From NCBI GenBank assembly GCA_903881585.1, contig CAIRTW010000066.1, positions 1 through 33,498 of the forward strand: a DNA stretch of 33,498 nt, given 5' to 3'. Source of the stretch: an uncultured Bacteroidota bacterium (lineage in GTDB: Bacteria > Bacteroidota > Bacteroidia > Chitinophagales > Chitinophagaceae). Shown here one piece after another: positions 23,279 to 30,565 of the stretch. The notes under the pieces were generated by a model, which was not told the origin of the DNA, did not search any database, and saw only the letters and a program-made list of their open reading frames with translations. A program made the translations under genes and the position numbers. The stretch's first letter is position 1. The number at the start of each line of letters is the position of its first letter.

Positions 23279-24691
23279 CTAAAATTGAAAATAGATAAAG
23301 CCCGAGTTGTCGTTGGAATGATAAAGAATAGCAAAAACAAGAACAGTATAAAATGAATACCTCAAAAATAGGTTCTTCGGGAAAGATAATATCCGCTCAT
23401 TTTTTCTGAAGTACCAATCCATGGCCAGGAACGGCAGTACATATATAAGCATGAACGACCCCAGGGCAGGCCTGCTGAACAAATGATGGGTGATGCTGCG
23501 CATATAACCGAAAGCGGAACTAAGGCCCGGCGACCTGAAAAATATATAACCCACAAGTGTATAGCCGGTTGCGCACGACCAGGCAATAAATGTTGCTAAC
23601 CATGCAGGCATCCTGGCAAATATTTCACCTCTGGTTCTCCTGGTCAGCGCTTCATAAGCCAGGGCAACGCCATACCACAGGCCCCATACCACATAATGTA
23701 AAGACGCGCCATGCCACAAGCCGCTGATGAGGAAGGTGATTATAGCCCCCGTGGCCACTGCCCATAGGCGCCAGCTGCGCAACGAGGCAACCAGCGGAGT
23801 AAACAGATAATCATAAAACCAGTTGGACATCGACATATGCCACCTTGTCCAGAACTCAGAAATACTCTTTGATCCATATGGATACCTGAAGTTAGACAGT
23901 AGCTCAAATCCCAGCAATTTTGCTGTGCCTATGGCAATATCACTGTACCCGCTGAAGTCGCAATATATCTGCACGGCAAAATATAAAACCCCCAGCACCA
24001 GCGTAGAGCCCTGGCATTGGCGGTAACTGCCGAAAATGGTATCCACTATCCTGGCCAGGCTGTCCGCTATCACCATTTTCTTGAACAGGCCCCATAGTAT
24101 CAGCCGTAACCCCTGCACTCCCTGTGCGTAATCAAATTTCCGTTTGGCCTGTACCTGCGGCACTAAATGCCCCGCCCGCTCTATAGGGCCGGCTATAAGC
24201 AGCGGGAAAAAACAAACAAACACCGCATAGTCAACAAAATTTTTGACTGGTTTAAAATTGCCGCGATAAATATCTATCACATAGCTCATACCATGAAAAG
24301 TATAGAACGAAATACCTAATGGCAGCGCTATACTCAATATATACGGGTGGAAGTGCAGCCCGAATACAGAGCCAAGTTGCTGCACTTCTGTGATAAAGAA
24401 GTTGTAGTATTTAAATATCCCGAGAACTAAAAGATTGTTTATCAGGCTCAACACCAAAAAGAACTTTCGTTTCCGTTCAGTTCCTGATGCGATCGGGAAT
24501 GCAAAAAAGTAATCTATTAAGGTGGACAGCACCAAAAGCCCTAAAAAGCGCCAGTCCCACCAGCCATAAAAAAAATAGCTAACGGCAAGAATGAAGAAAT
24601 TTTGAAGCCTAATCGTTCTATTAAAAACAAACCAATATAAAAAGAAGACGGAAACAAAGAAGATTAAAAACGGGGATGAATTAAAAATCAT
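23279..24691 (-). CDS. MBOAT-family membrane O-acyltransferase (AlgI/DltB-like)
   Basis: A 470-aa polytopic inner-membrane protein that carries acyl (often acetyl) groups across the membrane. Conserved segments are GISFYTFHGMSYVIDIYRG (126-144), FFPLLIAGPIERA (161-173), QIYCDFSGYSDIAIGTAKLLG (241-261), FWTRWHMSMSNWFYDYLF (280-297) and the catalytic histidine H327 in ISGLWHGAS. All match AlgI/PatA-type members. Together with the SGNH protein it probably O-acylates an extracellular polysaccharide, though no glycosyltransferase lies close by. An exact -7 element (24726-24733) lies 34 nt upstream. Confidence 0.9.
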   Translation of the reverse strand: MIFNSSPFLIFFVSVFFLYWFVFNRTIRLQNFFILAVSYFFYGWWDWRFLGLLVLSTLIDYFFAFPIASGTERKRKFFLVLSLINNLLVLGIFKYYNFFITEVQQLGSVFGLHFHPYILSIALPLGISFYTFHGMSYVIDIYRGNFKPVKNFVDYAVFVCFFPLLIAGPIERAGHLVPQVQAKRKFDYAQGVQGLRLILWGLFKKMVIADSLARIVDTIFGSYRQCQGSTLVLGVLYFAVQIYCDFSGYSDIAIGTAKLLGFELLSNFRYPYGSKSISEFWTRWHMSMSNWFYDYLFTPLVASLRSWRLWAVATGAIITFLISGLWHGASLHYVVWGLWYGVALAYEALTRRTRGEIFARMPAWLATFIAWSCATGYTLVGYIFFRSPGLSSAFGYMRSITHHLFSRPALGSFMLIYVLPFLAMDWYFRKNERILSFPKNLFLRYSFYTVLVFAILYHSNDNSGFIYFQF

Positions 24692-24725
24692 ACATTTTCC
24701 TGAAAAGTAGCTGTATTGGGATAGT

Positions 24726-24733
24726 CAAAAGTA
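24726..24733 (-). promoter_or_regulatory. MBOAT operon promoter -7 element (TACTTTTG)
   Basis: Exact TAnnTTTG match on the minus strand, 34 nt before the ATG at 24691. Confidence 0.55.
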
Positions 24734-24845
24734 AAATTTATTTCTGAGTATTAAGCTGTTTAAGGATTTGTATTTCTACAGATAGTATTCAAAAGGCGGT
24801 ACAGCCAAAACGAATCTTGCTTTTTTATAACCTTGCAGCATAGAA

Positions 24846-24885
24846 TTATAATTTTAGTACAGCACAGTTTTATAATTTTGGTACA
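24846..24885 (+). promoter_or_regulatory. Tandem 16-bp repeat carrying two -7 elements
   Basis: ttataattttagtaca (24846-24861) and ttataattttggtaca (24870-24885) differ at one base and are 24 bp apart. The second contains the exact -7 element TAATTTTG (24873-24880); the first contains TAATTTTA. They lie upstream of the gene at 24935, with a leader of about 50 nt. Either a duplicated promoter or tandem binding sites. Confidence 0.5.
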
Positions 24886-24934
24886 CTTTAGGGTTTAAGA
24901 ATGTGTATTGAGCTGTAATCGTAAAATATACTAA

Positions 24935-25366
24935 ATGAAAGTTATTATTTTGGCGTTCGCTTTTATTCTATTTTCCATTAAAGGAGATGAAAGCAGACTG
25001 AACCGGATTTGTAATAGGTGGAGGCAGATAGGTATTCTAGACCATGAAAAAGGATACCAAGGCGTTGGGGATCTCGGTGAAATAATCACTCTGGGTAAAC
25101 ATGGGCTTTATACAAAAAAACTATATGGCACTTTAGACTTTAGAGGGAAGTGGTTGTATAATAATGATTCAACCAAGTTTGTAATAATGGTTGACTATAT
25201 GAACGGTCAAAAACTTAATGGACAAGATGATTTTTTAGATACAAAATATGCGACAGATAGTATAATAATGCTAACAAATGACTCGCTTATTATCGGGATG
25301 CTTGCCTACTTTGGGTCTGAAAAAATTTATGGCCACGATGACTGGTATTACATCAGAGAAAAATAA
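24935..25366 (+). CDS. Small lipocalin-like hypothetical protein
   Basis: A 143-aa protein beginning with a hydrophobic stretch (3-16) that may be a signal peptide, although no clear cleavage site follows. The pattern of a Trp near the N-terminus (CNRWRQIGI), then GKWLYNNDSTKFVIMVDY, LTNDSLIIGML and DDWYYIREK is that of small lipocalin-like beta-barrel proteins common in Bacteroidota. The gene is clearly AT-richer than its neighbours, which suggests recent acquisition together with its promoter region. Function unknown; confidence in the fold is modest. Confidence 0.65.
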   Translation: MKVIILAFAFILFSIKGDESRLNRICNRWRQIGILDHEKGYQGVGDLGEIITLGKHGLYTKKLYGTLDFRGKWLYNNDSTKFVIMVDYMNGQKLNGQDDFLDTKYATDSIIMLTNDSLIIGMLAYFGSEKIYGHDDWYYIREK

Positions 25367-25424
25367 AGTCGACAAACAGAAGCATGTTGAAGTTTAATAT
25401 TTAAAAGGATAATTCCCACCCAAA

Positions 25425-26834
25425 ATGCCATTCCATAAAATCACACCCCCCGATATTACCTTCTTCAAATCGATCCTTGAAGAAAAATATGTGCTCGCAG
25501 ACGAAGAAAATCTGAACCGTTGCGCCAGCGACCAGACGGAAGACCTGCACTACCTGCCGGAAGCGGTGCTACAGCCACGGACTACAGAAGAAGTAAGCAA
25601 AATACTACGGCATTGCAATGATAATAACATACCTGTTACCGCCCGTGGGGCCGGTACCGGGCTCAGCGGTGGTGCGTTGCCAGTGTTCGGCGGCGTATGC
25701 CTTGATATGAAGCGGTTCAATAAAATACTGAATGTTGACAAACGGAATTTCCAGGTCACTACCGAGCCAGGAGTGATAACACAGGAGCTACAAGAGCATC
25801 TTAAAGCCGAAGGCCTTTTTTATCCGCCCGATCCTGCCAGTAAGGGTTCTTGCTTTATAGGCGGCAATGTCTCAGAGAACAGCGGAGGCCCGCGCGCTGT
25901 GAAGTATGGCGTAGTAAAGGACTATGTGCTGAACCTGGAGATAGTTTTGGCAAATGGCGAAGTGATATGGACAGGTGCAAACGTGCTGAAGAATGCGACC
26001 GGCTACAACCTCACCCAACTGGTAGTGGGCAGCGAGGGCACGCTGGGCATTATCACAAAGATCGTTCTGCGGCTCATACCGGCAGTAAAGCACGACATGC
26101 TGCTGCTGGTGCCATTTCGATCGGCGGTAGAGGCCTGTGCTGCTGTAAATGCTATTTTCCTGGCAGGCTATACGCCATCTGCGCTGGAGTTTATGGAGCG
26201 CGACGCACTGGAATGGTCTATGCGCTATGTGCAGTCAACAGGCATTGATTTACCAGCCGACATTGCTGCCCATTTGCTTATAGAGGTAGATGGCAACCAC
26301 ATGGAAGAGCTATACCGGGATGCGGAAGCAATATCACAAATAGTGCAGCAGTACGACATAGGTGAGATACTGTTTGCCGACAGCCATGAACAAAAGCAGA
26401 TGCTCTGGACACTACGTAGAAAAGTAGGCGAGGCAGTAAAAAGCAACTCAACCTACAAGGAAGAAGACACCGTAGTGCCGCGTGCAGAGTTGCCGGAACT
26501 GCTGAAGATCATAAAAGACCTCGGCACAGAGTATGGTTTCAGATCGGTTTGCTACGGCCATGCCGGGGATGGCAACCTGCATGTGAACATAGTAAAAGGC
26601 GATATGAGCGATGAGGACTGGAAAACAAAATTGCCACTAGGCATCAGGAAACTCTTTAAGGAAGTAGTGCGGATGGGCGGTACGCTATCTGGTGAGCATG
26701 GTATAGGTCTGGTACAAAAGGAATACATGGATATAGCGTTCAATGAAGTGCAAATGGGCCTCATGCGGCAGATAAAGCAGGTATTTGACCCCAAGGGCAT
26801 CCTTAATCCCGGCAAAATCCTAATGAATGCATAA
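25425..26834 (+). CDS. FAD-linked oxidase, GlcD/D-lactate dehydrogenase type
   Basis: A 469-aa protein of the PCMH-type FAD-binding family. The FAD-binding segment is PVTARGAGTGLSGGALPVFGG, followed by PGVITQELQEHL, ASKGSCFIGGNVSENSGGPRAVKYG and VGSEGTLGIITK. The C-terminal oxidase domain has CYGHAGDGNLHVNI and GEHGIGLVQKEYM, and ends PKGILNPGKIL. It oxidises a 2-hydroxy acid such as glycolate or D-lactate to the 2-oxo acid. The glcE and glcF partner genes are not here, so it may act alone, as D-lactate dehydrogenases do. The substrate cannot be decided from sequence. Confidence 0.9.
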   Translation: MPFHKITPPDITFFKSILEEKYVLADEENLNRCASDQTEDLHYLPEAVLQPRTTEEVSKILRHCNDNNIPVTARGAGTGLSGGALPVFGGVCLDMKRFNKILNVDKRNFQVTTEPGVITQELQEHLKAEGLFYPPDPASKGSCFIGGNVSENSGGPRAVKYGVVKDYVLNLEIVLANGEVIWTGANVLKNATGYNLTQLVVGSEGTLGIITKIVLRLIPAVKHDMLLLVPFRSAVEACAAVNAIFLAGYTPSALEFMERDALEWSMRYVQSTGIDLPADIAAHLLIEVDGNHMEELYRDAEAISQIVQQYDIGEILFADSHEQKQMLWTLRRKVGEAVKSNSTYKEEDTVVPRAELPELLKIIKDLGTEYGFRSVCYGHAGDGNLHVNIVKGDMSDEDWKTKLPLGIRKLFKEVVRMGGTLSGEHGIGLVQKEYMDIAFNEVQMGLMRQIKQVFDPKGILNPGKILMNA

Positions 26835-26897
26835 AATAGCCAAAAAACACGGTTGGATATTAAATTATCTTAACTTCGTAAACGTAAATAGTGCTTT

Positions 26898-27542
26898 ATG
26901 AAGAATATTGTTTTGGTAGTGTTGTTGTGTGCCGGTTTTACCTACGCCTCTGCCCAGGATGTTTATACCAGCTCGGGCAAGCCGGGATATCAAAAACAAA
27001 CCAAAAAGAAGAAAAAGAAAGGGTATGATCCGGACAGGCTGATCCTGGGCGGCGGCATTACGCTCAACTTCGGAGATGGATATTTCAGCGCAGGTGTTTC
27101 ACCTATTGTCGGCTACAGGATCACAGATCATTTTTCTGCCGGCATTGGTCTAGGTTATCTATATTCACAGGTCCCCGAATATGTAGATCCGCAGAACCCT
27201 GATAAGGTGTCTTACTTCAGGGAGAATATTGTTTACCCAAGTATTTGGTTTCGCTATTTTATATTCCGTAACTGGTTTGCTTCTGTTGCTCCGGAGTATG
27301 ACTTTATTAACCAGCGTGGGCCTGGTTATGACCCAAACTCGACACCCCCCGGAGCATTCACAACATTATCGCAAAATCTTAGCAATACCTGTCTCTTCCT
27401 CGGTGTTGGTTACCGGCTACCGCTGGGCGGCAGGGCCAGTATCCTGGCAGAGGTACAGTACGATGTCTTGCAAGGTACCAACAGCCCATACTCCCCGGGT
27501 TTTCCAACATTGGTGCATATAGGTTTTGCTGTGGGGTTATAA
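26898..27542 (+). CDS. Small outer-membrane beta-barrel-like protein
   Basis: A 214-aa protein with a signal peptide (1-19, ending ASAQ). A very basic stretch (KKKKKK, about 36-41) follows, then barrel-like strands: LILGGGITLNFGDGYFSAGVSPIVGYRITDHFSAGIGLGYLY, FRYFIFRNWFASVAPEYDF, LFLGVGYRLPLGGRASILAEVQYDVL and VHIGFAVGL at the end. The run of lysines just before the first strand is odd. TAACTTCG (26871-26878), a 7/8 -7 match, lies 19 nt before the ATG. A strong terminator follows. Function unknown. Confidence 0.75.
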   Translation: MKNIVLVVLLCAGFTYASAQDVYTSSGKPGYQKQTKKKKKKGYDPDRLILGGGITLNFGDGYFSAGVSPIVGYRITDHFSAGIGLGYLYSQVPEYVDPQNPDKVSYFRENIVYPSIWFRYFIFRNWFASVAPEYDFINQRGPGYDPNSTPPGAFTTLSQNLSNTCLFLGVGYRLPLGGRASILAEVQYDVLQGTNSPYSPGFPTLVHIGFAVGL

Positions 27543-27563
27543 GACAATAAACATATTATTTGC

Positions 27564-27600
27564 AGACTTTGCTTTAATACAGCAAAGTCTTTTTATTTTA
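27564..27600 (+). terminator. Rho-independent terminator
   Basis: A 10-bp perfect stem, agactttgct (27564-27573) with agcaaagtct (27581-27590), 7-nt loop, then ttttatttta. It starts 21 nt after the stop of the outer-membrane protein gene and ends only 4 nt before the GTG start of the symporter gene. Confidence 0.92.
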
Positions 27601-27604
27601 CAGC

Positions 27605-29080
27605 GTGAGTCCGGCCATACTGCTTTTTATTATCCTGCTTTATTTCTCAGTGCTGCTGGGTATTGCGTTCTATACTTCGCGCCATTCCACCAATGAATCA
27701 TTTTTCATAGGCAACCGCAACAGTAGGTGGTGGCTCGTGGCCTTTGGTATGATCGGCACATCTCTTTCGGGCATGACCTTCATATCTGTACCCGGTAAGG
27801 TGGGCGGCAGCGGCTTCCAGTATTTCCAGGTAGTATTAGGCTACTGGCTGGGGTATTTCGTGGTGGCGTTCATACTACTACCGTTGTATTATAAACTCAA
27901 CCTCACTTCCATCTATACTTACCTGGACAAACGTTTCGGTAAAATACCCTACAAAACCGGCGCTTTGTTTTTTACCCTCTCGCGCACGCTGGGCGCTACA
28001 CTTAGGCTATATCTCGTGATAAAGGTGTTGGAGAAATTCATATTGCAGGATATGGGTATTCCCTTTGAGCTCACGGCAGTAGTTATACTTGGGCTCATAC
28101 TGCTATACACTTTCAGGGGCGGCGTGAAAACAATCGTCTGGACAGATACACTACAGACCACGTTTATGCTGCTGGCGCTGGTGATCTGCGTCATCTATAT
28201 TATGAACACTTTGCACCTGGACATGTCATCCACATGGGCAGCCATGCAGCAAAAGGGCTACACCAAATTCCTGCAGATGGATGTGAACAGCCCATCTTTT
28301 TTCCTGAAACAAATACTGGGCGGAGCATTTATCACCATAGGCATGACCGGCCTGGATCAGGAAATGATGCAAAAGAATATCAGCGTAAGCAACCTCGGCG
28401 ACTCTAAAAAGAATATGATCAGCTTCTGCTTTGTACTGCTGCTGGCCAATTTTATTTTCCTGCTGCTGGGAGGCCTGCTTTATCTGTATGCCGATGCCAA
28501 GGGGATACACGCAGCAAAAGACGATCTGTTCCCGATGATAGCCGTAAAAAGCGGCCTTCCGTTCTATATTACTGTATGCTTCATCATCGGTCTTATCTCC
28601 GCAGTGTTCCCCAGTGCTGATGGTGCGCTCACCGCACTTACATCTTCGTTTTGTATAGACATTTTGGGCATCCGCAGAAAAGAGGGAATGACGGAGAAAC
28701 AGCAAAAGCATACACGGCTCATTGTACACAATGCTTTCGCAATAATCTTCCTGGCGTTCGTCTTTATCTTCAGGGAAATAGACACAGGATCCCTTATCGA
28801 TACCCTGCTCGATGTAGCGGGATATACTTATGGGCCATTACTTGCGTTGTTTGCATTTGGCATTTTTACACGCCGGCAGCTGGTGAGCGAGCTGGTACCG
28901 CTGGTATGCATTGCCGCCCCTGTATGCTGCTATATGCTGAAACACAATGAAACAAAACTTTTGAATGGCTATATAATAGGCACTGAATTGCTGATTATTA
29001 ACGCTGCTCTTACATTTTTACTGTTATTTTTATGTTCTAAAAAAGGCGGCAAAGTTGTAACCGCCGCTACAGCCGAATGA
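27605..29080 (+). CDS. Sodium:solute symporter (SSS family)
   Basis: A 491-aa inner-membrane transporter with about 13-14 hydrophobic helices. The start SPAILLFIILLYFSVLLGIAFYTSR, then FFIGNRNSRWWLVAFGMIGTSLSGMTFISVPGKVG and the GGVKTIVWTDTLQ region, are typical of SSS proteins that couple Na+ entry to uptake of sugars, amino acids or other solutes. The start codon is GTG, chosen because the family N-terminus begins exactly there; the first ATG in frame would remove helix 1. It overlaps the next gene by 4 nt (ATGA). The terminator directly upstream leaves little room for a promoter. Solute unknown. Confidence 0.9.
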   Translation: MSPAILLFIILLYFSVLLGIAFYTSRHSTNESFFIGNRNSRWWLVAFGMIGTSLSGMTFISVPGKVGGSGFQYFQVVLGYWLGYFVVAFILLPLYYKLNLTSIYTYLDKRFGKIPYKTGALFFTLSRTLGATLRLYLVIKVLEKFILQDMGIPFELTAVVILGLILLYTFRGGVKTIVWTDTLQTTFMLLALVICVIYIMNTLHLDMSSTWAAMQQKGYTKFLQMDVNSPSFFLKQILGGAFITIGMTGLDQEMMQKNISVSNLGDSKKNMISFCFVLLLANFIFLLLGGLLYLYADAKGIHAAKDDLFPMIAVKSGLPFYITVCFIIGLISAVFPSADGALTALTSSFCIDILGIRRKEGMTEKQQKHTRLIVHNAFAIIFLAFVFIFREIDTGSLIDTLLDVAGYTYGPLLALFAFGIFTRRQLVSELVPLVCIAAPVCCYMLKHNETKLLNGYIIGTELLIINAALTFLLLFLCSKKGGKVVTAATAE

Positions 29081-29775
29081 AAGACAAACTTACGGAACTG
29101 AAAATGCGCGACTGGACCGAAACTAAGGCCCACTCCAGTTGGCAGATATTTAAGATCATGGCCGAATTTGTACAGGGCTTTGAGACGCTGGCAAAGATAG
29201 GCCCGTGTATCTCCATATTCGGGTCTGCGCGTACTAAGCCCGGCCACAAATATTATGAGCTTGCTGTTGACATAGCCAAACGCCTTGCGGAAGAAGGCTT
29301 TGGCGTCATCACCGGTGGTGGCCCCGGCATAATGGAAGCCGCCAACAAGGGCGCTAATATGGCAGAGGGGCGTTCCGTGGGCCTCAACATCGATCTACCC
29401 TTTGAGCAGACAAGCAATCCGTTTATTGACCGCGATACGTTCATGAATTTCGATTACTTTTTTGTGCGCAAGGTTATGTTCACCAAGTATTCGCAGGGCT
29501 TTATCATGATGCCCGGCGGGTGGGGCACTATGGATGAATTCTTTGAAGTAGCCACGCTGATACAAACCCGTAAATTCACACAGACGCCAATGATCTGCGT
29601 AGGCTCTACCTACTGGAACGGCCTGTTTCACTGGATGCGGGAAGCGATGTATGTGGGCGAGGGCAACATAAGCCCCGGCGACCTGGAAATGATAAAAGTA
29701 TTTGACACTGCCGATGAGGTGCTGGAATACATACGTGAGTTTTATACTCACCATAAACTACAGCCTAATTTTTAG
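29077..29775 (+). CDS. TIGR00730/LOG-family Rossmann-fold protein
   Basis: A 232-aa cytosolic protein with the two signatures of the LOG (lysine decarboxylase-like) family: GGGPGIMEAANKGA (80-93) and PGGWGTMDEF (146-155). Characterised members are cytokinin-nucleotide phosphoribohydrolases, cleaving a nucleoside 5'-monophosphate to free base and ribose 5-phosphate; some, such as PpnN, act on purine nucleotides. This is the longer bacterial form with an N-terminal extension. Its ATG overlaps the symporter stop by 4 nt, so translation is probably coupled. Whether the two share a nucleoside-related function is open. Confidence 0.88.
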   Translation: MKDKLTELKMRDWTETKAHSSWQIFKIMAEFVQGFETLAKIGPCISIFGSARTKPGHKYYELAVDIAKRLAEEGFGVITGGGPGIMEAANKGANMAEGRSVGLNIDLPFEQTSNPFIDRDTFMNFDYFFVRKVMFTKYSQGFIMMPGGWGTMDEFFEVATLIQTRKFTQTPMICVGSTYWNGLFHWMREAMYVGEGNISPGDLEMIKVFDTADEVLEYIREFYTHHKLQPNF

Positions 29776-29831
29776 GAGCAGTTTTTCAGGTTACAATTTA
29801 CAGTTCCCGGTTCACAAAATAACTTACTCCT

Positions 29832-30485
29832 TTGAAAACACTGCTCCTGTCAAAACAGATAGACGATTACACAGAACAGCACACAAGCGCTGAGCTGCCT
29901 GTCCTTGCCCGGCTGAACCGGCAAACCAATCTAAAGCGCGGTGATGCCGTAATGCTGTCCGGCCATCTGCAGGGCAGTTTTCTGCAAATGGTGAGCCATA
30001 TGATACGGCCTAAGTGCATACTGGAGATAGGTACATTTACCGGCTATTCTGCTATATGCCTGGCACAGGGCTTGCAGCATGGAGGCCGCCTGCATACAAT
30101 TGAAATAGATGAGGAGCTACAGGACATGGCAACCGAATATATCGGAGAAGCCGGACTGAACGATAAAATAATACAACATACCGGCAGCGCGATAGACATA
30201 ATTCCTACGCTCACCGAGTCTTTTGATATGGTGTTTATAGATGCCGACAAGAGCAACTATGAGCGGTACTATGATCTCGTTTTCGATAAGGTGCCGGTAG
30301 GCGGCTACATACTTGCCGACAATGTGCTGTATGACGGCGAAGTGGTATTGCCCGAAGACCAGCAGACAAAAAACGCCCGGGCCATTGGCAGTTTTAACCG
30401 GAAAGTAAAAGCAGACAAACGCATAGAGCATTTACTTGTGCCCATGAGGGATGGGATAATGATAGTAAGGAAAATAAGTGGTTAA
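29832..30485 (+). CDS. Class I SAM-dependent O-methyltransferase (COMT-like)
   Basis: A 217-aa cytosolic enzyme. SAM motif I is LEIGTFTGYSA (64-74), IEID (90-93) binds the ribose, and the metal-binding set is FIDADK (D137, D139) with LADNVL (D163, N164), typical of Mg-dependent catechol-type O-methyltransferases. The start is a TTG at 29832: family members begin with just this kind of helix (IDDYTEQHTSAELPVLARL), which the first ATG at 29952 would remove. It follows the LOG gene by 56 nt without a clear promoter. Substrate unknown; small aromatic diols are usual. Confidence 0.87.
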   Translation: MKTLLLSKQIDDYTEQHTSAELPVLARLNRQTNLKRGDAVMLSGHLQGSFLQMVSHMIRPKCILEIGTFTGYSAICLAQGLQHGGRLHTIEIDEELQDMATEYIGEAGLNDKIIQHTGSAIDIIPTLTESFDMVFIDADKSNYERYYDLVFDKVPVGGYILADNVLYDGEVVLPEDQQTKNARAIGSFNRKVKADKRIEHLLVPMRDGIMIVRKISG

Positions 30486-30518
30486 TTGCTTTTAACTTAC
30501 AGATAAGCATTGTTATTG

Positions 30519-30526
30519 TATTTTTG
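30519..30526 (+). promoter_or_regulatory. Promoter -7 element (TATTTTTG) of the glucosaminidase gene
   Basis: Exact TAnnTTTG match. Its final TTG (30524-30526) opens the longest frame and could be mistaken for a start codon. The GTG at 30566, 39 nt downstream, is the better start. Confidence 0.65.
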
Positions 30527-30565
30527 CCCGAAACTACCCGTTTGATATTTAATAAAAATTCTGTT

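Larger units (their letters stand above)
22285..24918. repeat. Duplicated ALDH gene end flanking the acyltransferase module
   Basis: The ALDH terminus at 22285-22309 (taagaatgtg...gagctgtaa) recurs at 24896-24918 with one mismatch and a 2-nt gap. The second copy even ends in the same in-frame CIEL-stop. The two copies bracket the SGNH and MBOAT genes. This suggests a duplication or insertion scar. Confidence 0.5.
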
